Assembly (NCBI GenBank): GCA_949288955.1 | Contig: CASEMS010000012.1 | Span: forward strand, 1-37,632 | Direction: 5' to 3' | Length of the DNA stretch: 37,632 nt | From: an uncultured Lentisphaeraceae bacterium | GTDB lineage: Bacteria > Verrucomicrobiota > Kiritimatiellia > RFP12 > DVOR01 | Shown: positions 29,464 to 36,535 of the stretch, in pieces | Numbering within the stretch: the stretch's first letter is position 1 | Layout of the letters: every line of letters starts with the position of its first letter | The notes under the pieces: generated by a model | What the model saw: only the letters and a program-made list of their open reading frames with translations | The model's database searches: none | What the model was told of the DNA's origin: nothing | Program-made: the position numbers and the translations under genes

Positions 29464-31017
29464 ATGGCCCCCAAGACGCCGCGCCTGCCCCCCGCGGCCG
29501 ACCTCCTGCGCGGGGGGCGGCAGTCGTGGCGTTGGTTCCGCTTCTGGGTGCCCGCCGAGGGCGAGACGCTCCGCATGGGGCGCGTCGTCCTCATCTGCGC
29601 GGCGGTGGGCATCTTGGCCGGGCTGTTCGCCATCTGGTTCTTCTCGATGATCGAGTGGGTGCGCGTCTACGCGCTGGAGGGGCTGGGGCGCATCGTCATC
29701 CCCGGCGCCGCCGGCGAGGTCGCCCTCGCCCACCCGCCCGCCGTGCGCTACACGCTCCTGGAGCGCGTCCACCCGGGGCTGGCCGCCGCCTTCGCGGGGC
29801 TGGTGCGCCTGACGCTGCCCGCGCTCGGGGCGCTCCTGGCGTGCCTGCTGGCGCGGCGTTTCGCGCCCTCGGCCGGGGGGCACGGCACCGACACGGTGAT
29901 CGGCGCCTACCACCACTCCGCCACCGACATCCCCGTGGCCGTCGCGCCCGTCAAGGTCATCGCCTCCAGCCTCGTCATCGGCTCGGGCGGCAGCGCGGGC
30001 GCCGAGGGCCCCATCACGCAGATCGGGGCGGCGTGCGGCGCCTTCGTGGGGCGCGCCCTGCGCCTGTCGCTCTACGAACGGCGGGTGCTGCTGGCCGCGG
30101 GCATGGCCGCGGGCATCGGCGCCATCTTCCGCGCGCCCATGGCCGGCGCGCTCTTCGCCGCCGAGGTGCTCTACCGCGGGTTCGACCTGGAGGGCGACGT
30201 GCTCATCCCCTCGATGGTCGCCTCCACCATCGCCTACATGACCTTCGCCTGCGCCTTCGGGTGGGAGCCGCTCTTCAGCACGCCGCACGAGCTCTTCGCC
30301 TCGCCCGCCAAGTTCTTCTGCTACACCGCGCTGGCCTTCCTCATCGCCGCGGCGGTGCGCCTCAACATCCTCTTCTTCCGCCAGACGGAGATCGTCTTCC
30401 GGCGGGCGCGCCTGCCGCCGTGGGCCAAGCCCGCGCTCGGCGGCCTGCTCGTCGGCGCGCTGGGGCTGGCCTTCCCGCAGATCCTCTCCGCCGGTTACGG
30501 CCACATCCAGCAGACCCTCCAGGCCAACGCCGACGTGCTGGCCTCCCCCTCCTTCCTGCCCCATGCCATCCTCACGCTCTTCCTGCTGGGCGTGCTCAAG
30601 GCCGTGGCCACCGCCTTCACCGTCGGCAGCGACGGCGCGGGCGGGATGCTGGGCCCGGCGCTCTTCTGCGGCGCCATGTTCGGCGCCGGGTGCGGCGCGC
30701 TCTTCGCGGCGCTCTTCCCGGGGCTGGGCATCTCCCTCTCCAACTGCGCCATGCTGGGCATGGCCGGCTACCTCACCGCCGCCGTCCGCACGCCGTTGGC
30801 CGCCATCCTCATGGTCAGCGAGTTCACGGGCAACCACGGGCTGCTCCTGCCCTCCATGTGGGTCTGCGGCCTCTCCTTCCTCCTCTCCCCCGGTTGGACG
30901 CTCTACCGCAGCCAGGTGCGCGACCGCGATTCCTCCCCCGCGCACCTCCGCCGCCACGCCTCCCTCCGCCACGACGTCGCCGTCCGCGTCAAGCGCCGCA
31001 AACGCCGCAAACGCTGA
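29464..31017 (+). CDS. ClC-family chloride channel/transporter
   Basis: 517-aa membrane protein of the ClC family. The selectivity segment GSGGSAGAEGP (173-183) keeps the gating glutamate in AEGP, which favours a Cl-/H+ exchanger or a gated channel. GIGAIFRAPMAGALFAAE and the later VGSDGAGGMLGPALF carry the second and third family motifs. About ten to twelve hydrophobic helices are visible from residue 40 to 480, and the tail ends in a cluster of Lys/Arg. It has no CBS domains of its own. The start is preceded by no clear ribosome site, so translation may depend on coupling to the gene 16 nt upstream. Confidence 0.92.
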   Translation: MAPKTPRLPPAADLLRGGRQSWRWFRFWVPAEGETLRMGRVVLICAAVGILAGLFAIWFFSMIEWVRVYALEGLGRIVIPGAAGEVALAHPPAVRYTLLERVHPGLAAAFAGLVRLTLPALGALLACLLARRFAPSAGGHGTDTVIGAYHHSATDIPVAVAPVKVIASSLVIGSGGSAGAEGPITQIGAACGAFVGRALRLSLYERRVLLAAGMAAGIGAIFRAPMAGALFAAEVLYRGFDLEGDVLIPSMVASTIAYMTFACAFGWEPLFSTPHELFASPAKFFCYTALAFLIAAAVRLNILFFRQTEIVFRRARLPPWAKPALGGLLVGALGLAFPQILSAGYGHIQQTLQANADVLASPSFLPHAILTLFLLGVLKAVATAFTVGSDGAGGMLGPALFCGAMFGAGCGALFAALFPGLGISLSNCAMLGMAGYLTAAVRTPLAAILMVSEFTGNHGLLLPSMWVCGLSFLLSPGWTLYRSQVRDRDSSPAHLRRHASLRHDVAVRVKRRKRRKR

Positions 31018-31043
31018 CCCCATTGACCCGGCACGAACGTCTT

Positions 31044-31052
31044 TGCTATCCT
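31044..31052 (+). promoter_or_regulatory. Extended -10 promoter of the methyltransferase gene
   Basis: TGC-TATCCT. Predicted start near 31059 and a leader of about 94 nt ending in GGGAG 6 nt before the start codon. Confidence 0.5.
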
Positions 31053-31152
31053 CGCCCCATCCACATCCGTGTGCGCGACAGGGCTCGCCTCGCCGGCCGC
31101 TTCCGGCCCAAGGCATGGCGGAATCGTCGCGCCGCATACGCGGGAGAACCCC

Positions 31153-32346
31153 ATGAACGATGAGACAGAGACATTGCCCGGTGAGTTGCGCGAGGAGATC
31201 CGCGCGCGGGTCTTCGGGCCGGGCTTCATCCGCCTCACCCAGACCTTGGCGCGCGAGGGCAAGCCCTTCCGCATCTCCCTGCGCCCCGTGCGCCTCAAAG
31301 GCCAGGCCCTCTTTCAGGCCGAGATGCGCGACGGCGCCCAGGCGCAGACCCGCAACCTCTCCGAGCCCGCCGCCCGGAAGGGCTTGGAGGAGATCCTCGC
31401 CCAACGCGGCAAGCGCGAGTTGCATTTGGTGACGGCGGAGGGCGACCTCCACGTCCGCGTGACCAAGAAGGGCAGGCCGCTGGTGTCGCGCGGGAAGCCC
31501 AAGGCCGCCGGCGCGCCGCCGCCCGCCGACCACGACCGCGCCAAGCGTCAGCCCCTCACAGACTTCGACGCCACCCCCCTCCTGCGCGTGCTGGGCATCG
31601 CCGCGGACGACGGCGCGATCCGCGCCTCCATGCGTGGGAAGTATGACCAGGTGAACGCCCTCCTCCGCGCCGTCGAGCCGCTCCTGCCCGAGGCCCCGCC
31701 CCCCACCTTCACGGTGGTGGACTGCGGCTGCGGCAAGGCCTACCTGACCCTCGCCCTCCAACGCTTCCTGACCCTCGCCAAAGGCTGGCCCGACGTGCGC
31801 GTGCTGGGCATCGACCGCAACCCCGACGTGGTGGCCGCCGCCCGCGCGCAGGCACAGGCGCTGGGCGTGGGGGAGGCCGTGACCTTTCAGGCCGCGGAGA
31901 TCGCCGCGGCGGAGTGGCCCCAGACCCCCGACCTGGTGATGAGCCTCCACGCCTGCGACACGGCGACGGACGACGCGCTCATCGCCGCCGTCCGCACCAA
32001 GGCCGCGCGCATCCTCTGCGTGCCCTGCTGCCAGCACGAGCTGCACCATGCCCTCGTCGGCGGCGGCCCCATGCGCGCCGTCCTCCGCCACGGCATCCTC
32101 CGCGAGCGTCTGGCCGACCTGCTCACCGACACCTTCCGCGCGCAAGTCCTGCGCATCTGCGGCTACCGCGCCCGCGTGATGGAGTTCGTCTCCCCCGAGG
32201 CGACCGGGCGCAACCTGCTCATCCGCGCCGAGCGGGGCCTCCGGCCGGGGCTGGGCGAGGCGGTGGCGGAGTACCGCGCGCTGTGCGGCTTCTGGGGCGT
32301 GCGGCCGTACATCGGCCGCTTGGTGCCCGACGACGACGCGCCCTGA
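31153..32346 (+). CDS. SAM-dependent methyltransferase, Methyltransferase_32 family
   Basis: 397-aa protein. Residues 1-130 are a non-catalytic N-terminal part. Residues about 140-340 match the Methyltransferase_32 pattern: RGKYDQVNALL, the SAM-binding VDCGCGKAYLTLAL (189-202), LGIDRNPDVV, VMSLHACDTATDDAL and VPCCQHEL. In eukaryotes the family includes METTL25/GSTCD-type proteins; the bacterial substrate is unknown, with RNA or protein both possible. It has its own promoter and strong terminator, so it stands alone. The start is chosen for GGGAG 6 nt upstream and the open frame upstream is ignored. Confidence 0.85.
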   Translation: MNDETETLPGELREEIRARVFGPGFIRLTQTLAREGKPFRISLRPVRLKGQALFQAEMRDGAQAQTRNLSEPAARKGLEEILAQRGKRELHLVTAEGDLHVRVTKKGRPLVSRGKPKAAGAPPPADHDRAKRQPLTDFDATPLLRVLGIAADDGAIRASMRGKYDQVNALLRAVEPLLPEAPPPTFTVVDCGCGKAYLTLALQRFLTLAKGWPDVRVLGIDRNPDVVAAARAQAQALGVGEAVTFQAAEIAAAEWPQTPDLVMSLHACDTATDDALIAAVRTKAARILCVPCCQHELHHALVGGGPMRAVLRHGILRERLADLLTDTFRAQVLRICGYRARVMEFVSPEATGRNLLIRAERGLRPGLGEAVAEYRALCGFWGVRPYIGRLVPDDDAP

Positions 32347-32353
32347 CGAAACG

Positions 32354-32392
32354 AAAAAAGCCCCCGGCCTGCGAAGGCCGGGGGCTTTTTTC
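32354..32392. terminator. Bidirectional terminator after the methyltransferase gene
   Basis: A-run, a perfect GCCCCCGGCC stem with its complement and a TGCGAA loop, then a T-run. It also serves the convergent serS operon. Confidence 0.92.
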
Positions 32393-32397
32393 GTGCC

Positions 32398-33375
32398 TCA
32401 CGCCGGGCGGGCGCCGTCGGGGCGGGTCGCCCGGAGGCGCTCGGCGTCGTCCGCGATGAGGGCTTGGGCGGCGCCGGCGGCGGCCTCGGCCTCGGCGGCG
32501 GTGCCGTCGATCCCGGCGAACTTGATGCGGTCGGCGGCGGCGAGGAAGGCGGCCAGCGCGTCGCGGGAGCGCTGCGCCACGGTCGGCTCGGCGGCGAGGC
32601 CGGCGAGGAACTCCTGGGTGGTCTGGCGCGTGGCGCGGAGGGCGTGGGCGCGCTCGAAGTAACGGCGGACCACGCCGGTGAGGCCGTAGTAGAAGCGTTT
32701 GACGCGGCCCTGGGCCAGGAGCCCCTCGGCCATCAGGCGCCCCAGCTCCAGGCGCGCGCGCTCCTCGGGCGAGAGGGTGCGCTCGTGGAGGGCGCGTTTG
32801 GCGCGGCGGAGGAGCGGCCACAGGGCGGCGGCGAGGGCGGCGGCGAGCGCCGCCCAGAGCGCCCAGAGCCCGAAGGTGCGCCAACCGGGCGCGACCCACT
32901 CGGGGGCGAGGTCGCACTCGGGCGAGCCCGCGGCCTCGGGCAACGGAGGGGGCTCGGGAAAGGCGACGGCGTGGGTGAGGGCCTGGCGGGCCTCGCCCGT
33001 CCGCGCGTCATGCAGGGTGAGGACGAAGGGCATCAGCCGCCACGGGCCCTCGGGCCCGGGCGTGAGGCGCAGGCGCCAGACGGCGCGCGCGCGGCCGTTG
33101 GCCTCGGTGCGGCCGGCGGGGAACTCCTCGACGACGGCGAAGCCGCGGAGGCGCTCGCGGAGGCCGGGGAGGTCGGCTTCGAGGGTGGCGGGGGTCTCCA
33201 CCTCGAGGGTGGCGACCAGCGGCGTCTCGCGGGCGAGGGTGTCGGCCTCGGCGACGAGGGCCGCGGTGACGGCCTCCGCGCCCTGCCCTTCCTCCAGGAG
33301 GGGCAGGCGCATGGCGGCCTGGGCGGCGGCGCAGGCGCAGAGGGCGAGGGCGAGCGGGAGGAGGCGCGTGCGCAT
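32398..33375 (-). CDS. BatD/DUF4381-like membrane protein
   Basis: 325-aa protein. Signal peptide MRTRLLPLALALCACAAAQA; an extracytoplasmic domain to about residue 165; one membrane helix (about 170-187, rich in Ala/Leu/Trp); then a cytoplasmic part RVKRFYYGLTGVVRRYFERAHALRATRQTTQEFLAGL...FLAAADRIKFAG. That last stretch is the pattern of DUF4381 and BatD C-terminal regions, usually found in MoxR-Bat clusters together with VWA-domain proteins. No MoxR or VWA gene is present here. It starts 4 nt after def and is the last gene of serS-def. Function unknown. Confidence 0.65.
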   Translation of the reverse strand: MRTRLLPLALALCACAAAQAAMRLPLLEEGQGAEAVTAALVAEADTLARETPLVATLEVETPATLEADLPGLRERLRGFAVVEEFPAGRTEANGRARAVWRLRLTPGPEGPWRLMPFVLTLHDARTGEARQALTHAVAFPEPPPLPEAAGSPECDLAPEWVAPGWRTFGLWALWAALAAALAAALWPLLRRAKRALHERTLSPEERARLELGRLMAEGLLAQGRVKRFYYGLTGVVRRYFERAHALRATRQTTQEFLAGLAAEPTVAQRSRDALAAFLAAADRIKFAGIDGTAAEAEAAAGAAQALIADDAERLRATRPDGARPA

Positions 33376-33379
33376 GGTC

Positions 33380-33946
33380 TTATCCCAGCCCCAGGCGGCG
33401 TTTGGTCTTGGCCTCCAGCTTGTCCAGCTTGGCGGCGATGGGGGCCTTGTCGGCCACGTTGTCGATGAAGACGCCGCCGTCGAGGTGCTCCAGCTCGTGC
33501 TGGACGGCGCGGGCGAGGAGGCCGAAGGCGGTGTGGGTCTGGCGCTTGCCCTCGGCGTCCACGAAGGTGAAGCTGACGCGGTTGGCGCGGGTGACGGGCA
33601 GGTGGATGGAGGGGAAGGAGAGGCAGCCCTCCTCGTCGGTCTGCTCCCCCTCGCGGGCGAGGATCTCGGGATTGGCCATCACCAACGGCATGGGGATGGC
33701 GGCGTTGGCCTCGGCGTACTCCTCCTTCTCGGCGTCCTGCGGCACGTCGATGACGCAGAGGCGCTCGGTGCGGCCCACCTGCGGGGCGGCGAGGCCGACG
33801 CCGTTGGCGTTGTACATCGTCTCCAGCATCTCCACGGCCAGGCGGCGGAGGTCGTCCGTCACCACGCCCACGGGCGTGCAGGCCACGCGGAGGGCGGGGT
33901 CGCCCCACAGGCGCATCTCAAGCGGGCCGGTCTTGCGCTTGGCCAT
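33380..33946 (-). CDS. def: Peptide deformylase
   Basis: 188-aa metalloenzyme that removes the formyl group from new N-termini. All three motifs are present: GVGLAAPQ (49-56), EGCLS (106-110) and QHELEHLDG (149-157), where the Cys and two His bind the metal and Glu151 is catalytic. The last motif reads HELEH instead of the commoner HExDH, a conservative change. Start lies 3 nt after the serS stop; the two are clearly co-transcribed. Confidence 0.96.
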   Translation of the reverse strand: MAKRKTGPLEMRLWGDPALRVACTPVGVVTDDLRRLAVEMLETMYNANGVGLAAPQVGRTERLCVIDVPQDAEKEEYAEANAAIPMPLVMANPEILAREGEQTDEEGCLSFPSIHLPVTRANRVSFTFVDAEGKRQTHTAFGLLARAVQHELEHLDGGVFIDNVADKAPIAAKLDKLEAKTKRRLGLG

Positions 33947-33949
33947 CGC

Positions 33950-35227
33950 TCACCTCACCGGGGTCAGGCGGTCGCCGCCGAAGTAAGGGCGGATGGCCTC
34001 GGGCAGGAGGACGGAGCCGTCGGCCTGCTGGCACTGCTCGAGGATGGCGATCATCAGGCGCGGCAAGGCCACGCCCGAGCCGTTGAGCGTGTGCACGAAG
34101 TCCGGCTTGCCGTCGGCCCGGCGGTAACGGATGTTCGCGCGGCGGGCCTGGAAGCTCTCGAAGTTGGAGCAGCTGGAGACCTCCAGCCAGCCCTTCTGGC
34201 CCGGCGCCCAGAGCTCCAGGTCGTAGCACTTGGCGGCGGAGAAGGAGATGTCGCCGGAGCAGAGCTCCAGCACGCGGAAGTAGAGGCCCAGGCCGGTGAG
34301 CACGTCCTCGGCGTCCTTCACCAACGCCTCCAGCTCGTCGTAGGAGGTCTCGGGGGCCACGAACTTGACCATCTCCACCTTGTCGAACTGGTGGACGCGG
34401 AGGATGCCGCGGGTGTCCTTGCCCGCGCTGCCGGCCTCGCGGCGGAAGCAGGGGGTGTAGGCGGTGAGCTTGATGGGCAGCTGGCGCGCCTCCAGCACGT
34501 CGTCGCGGTAATAGTTGGTCACCGGCACCTCGGCCGTCGGGATCAGCCAGAAGTCGTCCACCTCGCAGTGGTACATATCGTCCTTCATCTTGGGCAGCTG
34601 GCCCGTGCCGATCATCGAGGCCGTGTTCACCACGAAGGGCGGCAGCATCTCGGTGTAGCCCTGGCGCTGGGTGTGCAGGTCGAGCATATACTGGATGAGG
34701 GCGCGCTGGAGCTTGGCGCCCTGACCCAGGAGGATCGGGAAGCCCGTGCCCGTCAGCTTCACGCCGCGCGGGAAGTCGAAGATGCCCAATCGCTCCCCCA
34801 GGGCGATGTGGTCGAGCGGCTGGAAGTCGAAGGTCGGCTCCGTGCCCACGTGGCGCACGTCGCGGTTGGCGGAGCTGTCCGGGCCGGTGGCGATGTCCTT
34901 GTTGGGCACGTTCGGGATGCGGAGCATCGCCTCGCGGAAGGCCGCCTCCGTCTCGCGGATCTCGACGTCCTTGGCGGCGATGGCGTCGCCCAGCGCGCGC
35001 GTCTCCTCCTTGGCGGCGGAGGCGTCCTCGCCGGCCTTGATGCGCGCGCCGATGGACTTGGAGACCTCGTTGCGCTTGGCCTTCAGCGCGTCCGCCTCCG
35101 TCACCAACGCCCGGCGCCGCGCGTCCAGCTCCAGCACGGCGTCCACCAGGCCGGTGTCCATCCACCGGCGCCTCAAACCCTCGCGGACCTCCTCGGGCCG
35201 CTCGCGAATCCGCTTGATGTCCAACAT
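33950..35227 (-). CDS. serS: Seryl-tRNA synthetase
   Basis: 425-aa class II synthetase for serine (and selenocysteine precursor) tRNAs. Residues 1-105 form the long antiparallel coiled-coil tRNA-binding arm (MLDIKRIRERPEEVREGLRRR...). The catalytic domain shows TAEVPVTN, motif 2 FRREAGSAGKDTRGILRVHQFDKVEM, and motif 3 GSGVALPRLMIAILE near 385-400. Length matches the family. AAGGAAAGAGG precedes the start. The operon continues with def and a BatD/DUF4381-like gene. Confidence 0.97.
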   Translation of the reverse strand: MLDIKRIRERPEEVREGLRRRWMDTGLVDAVLELDARRRALVTEADALKAKRNEVSKSIGARIKAGEDASAAKEETRALGDAIAAKDVEIRETEAAFREAMLRIPNVPNKDIATGPDSSANRDVRHVGTEPTFDFQPLDHIALGERLGIFDFPRGVKLTGTGFPILLGQGAKLQRALIQYMLDLHTQRQGYTEMLPPFVVNTASMIGTGQLPKMKDDMYHCEVDDFWLIPTAEVPVTNYYRDDVLEARQLPIKLTAYTPCFRREAGSAGKDTRGILRVHQFDKVEMVKFVAPETSYDELEALVKDAEDVLTGLGLYFRVLELCSGDISFSAAKCYDLELWAPGQKGWLEVSSCSNFESFQARRANIRYRRADGKPDFVHTLNGSGVALPRLMIAILEQCQQADGSVLLPEAIRPYFGGDRLTPVR

Positions 35228-35259
35228 AAACTGCCTCTTTCCTTATAAGGGACGCGCCT

Positions 35260-35268
35260 ATGATAGCA
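35260..35268 (-). promoter_or_regulatory. Extended -10 promoter of the serS operon
   Basis: Minus strand TGC-TATCAT (35268 to 35260). Predicted start near 35253, 26-nt leader with a ribosome site. The insertion sequence begins only 13 bp upstream of the -10 target copy, so the region at -35 is now formed by the target duplication and IS end. Confidence 0.55.
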
Positions 35269-35280
35269 CATCCGCGGGCG

Positions 35281-35290
35281 CCTCGCGCCC
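35281..35290 (+). repeat. Target-site duplication, left
   Basis: CCTCGCGCCC, identical to the ten bases at 36480-36489 on the other side of the insertion sequence. Confidence 0.92.
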
Positions 35291-36479
35291 CAGGGCAAAC
35301 GCATGAAAATTGCAATGGGGGAAAATGTTGAGATAATAGGGGCATGGCAGACATTTATCGATTGGTGGACGGCGGTTTTTTTGGCGATTTTGTCACAGAC
35401 CGAGGATCCTCGTGACAGGCGCGGATTAGTTTATAGCATCGAATCGTTGCTGACCATCGCAATCTGTACGTATCTTTGCAACGGGAATACGTTTGAGGAG
35501 ATGGAGGTCTTTGCGGAAACGCACCGGGAATGGTTGCGAGAAAAGTTCGGGATGCAAAGCGTCCCATGCGCGGACACGTTCAACCGCCTCTTCCAAGCAT
35601 TGGCCCCGGAGGCAATGACGCAACTGCTTTCTGAGCTGGCAGAGCATTTGCGCGTGAAAACCCCGAATGGCCTGAAAACAATCGCCGTGGACGGAAAAAC
35701 GGTGCGAGGAAGCGTCAAAAACGGGCGTTCAATCCATATCTTGAATGCCTGGGCGGGGGAGAACAGGATTGCGATTGGACAGCTGGCGGTCGACTCGAAA
35801 AGCAACGAAATCACCCACGTCCCCCAACTGCTGCGAAGCCTTAACTTGAAAAACGCCATCGTCACGGCGGACGCGCTCAACACACAGGCCGCCACAGCCC
35901 AAACCATCATCGATGGCAAAGGCGCCTACGTCCTGCCCATCAAAAAGAACCATCCCACGCACCGAAGCGTCATCACCGCCATCATGGACGACGTGGCCCG
36001 CACGCAACAACCCGGGTTCGAGCAAGTCGAAAAAGGGCATGGGCGACTGGAAACACGGCGTTGCTGGGCGACGGAAGATCTCTCCCTGTTTTTAGAGCGC
36101 GACAAATGGCCAGGGATTCGCAGCCTTGCCCGAATCGACCGTGCTCGCCGCCTCCCGGACGGCACGGAAAGCAAAGAGACCGCACTCTTCATCAGCAGTC
36201 TCCCCGCCGATGCCGCCACGATAGCCACGGCCGTCCGCCAACACTGGGGTGTGGAAAATCAATGCCACTGGTGTCTCGACATCGTTTTCCGCGAGGACGA
36301 CTGCCGTGCCAGGACACGAAACGCCGCTCGTAACCTCTCAGCGCTCCGAGTCGTATGCCTCAATATCCTTCGTCATAGCAAAGTCAAAGGCAGCCTTCGC
36401 ATCAAACGCTTCAGAGCTTCCTTCGACATCTCGACACTTGAGCAACTACTCTTCCCTTGATTTTTATGCGTTTGCCCTG
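35291..36479 (+). mobile_element. ISAs1-family insertion sequence, complete
   Basis: 1189-bp element. The left end CAGGGCAAACGCAT (35291-35304) is matched by its exact inverse complement at the right end (36466-36479); the match continues with one mismatch to 20 bp. It carries one transposase gene that fills the element: the start codon and the stop codon both lie inside the terminal repeats. It is flanked by a perfect 10-bp duplication and is lower in G+C than its surroundings. All this points to a recent, still functional insertion between the divergent serS and recN promoters. Confidence 0.94.
35303..36460 (+). CDS. ISAs1-family DDE transposase
   Basis: 385-aa transposase. An N-terminal DUF4338/DDE_Tnp_1-associated part (about 15-105) contains DPRDRRGLVYSIESLLTIAICTYLCNGNTFEEM. 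The catalytic acidic triad can be placed at Asp130 (TIAVDGKTVRGS), Asp190 (IVTADALNTQ) and Glu319 (HWGVENQCHW). The C-terminal RTRNAARNLSALRVVCLNILR is typical of the ISAs1 group. No frameshift or stop interrupts it. A second in-frame ATG at 35315 could also serve as start. Confidence 0.94.
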   Translation: MKIAMGENVEIIGAWQTFIDWWTAVFLAILSQTEDPRDRRGLVYSIESLLTIAICTYLCNGNTFEEMEVFAETHREWLREKFGMQSVPCADTFNRLFQALAPEAMTQLLSELAEHLRVKTPNGLKTIAVDGKTVRGSVKNGRSIHILNAWAGENRIAIGQLAVDSKSNEITHVPQLLRSLNLKNAIVTADALNTQAATAQTIIDGKGAYVLPIKKNHPTHRSVITAIMDDVARTQQPGFEQVEKGHGRLETRRCWATEDLSLFLERDKWPGIRSLARIDRARRLPDGTESKETALFISSLPADAATIATAVRQHWGVENQCHWCLDIVFREDDCRARTRNAARNLSALRVVCLNILRHSKVKGSLRIKRFRASFDISTLEQLLFP

Positions 36480-36489
36480 CCTCGCGCCC
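36480..36489 (+). repeat. Target-site duplication, right
   Basis: CCTCGCGCCC, identical to 35281-35290. Confidence 0.92.
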
Positions 36490-36517
36490 TCCCGCCCTCG
36501 TCTTGGGACGGTGTTTT

Positions 36518-36526
36518 TGGTATGCT
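36518..36526 (+). promoter_or_regulatory. Extended -10 promoter of recN
   Basis: TGG-TATGCT, nine bases before the recN ATG at 36536. No Shine-Dalgarno sequence; leaderless or nearly so. It lies 29 bp beyond the right target duplication, so the insertion leaves it intact. Confidence 0.55.
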
Positions 36527-36535
36527 AAGGGCATT

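Noticed and set aside
29413..32145. 910-codon open frame on the minus strand opposite the ClC and methyltransferase genes
   Set aside because: Same high-G+C artefact; it spans two real genes plus a promoter region.
32699..35248. 849-codon open frame on the plus strand opposite def and serS
   Set aside because: Same artefact; the minus-strand genes have full family motifs.
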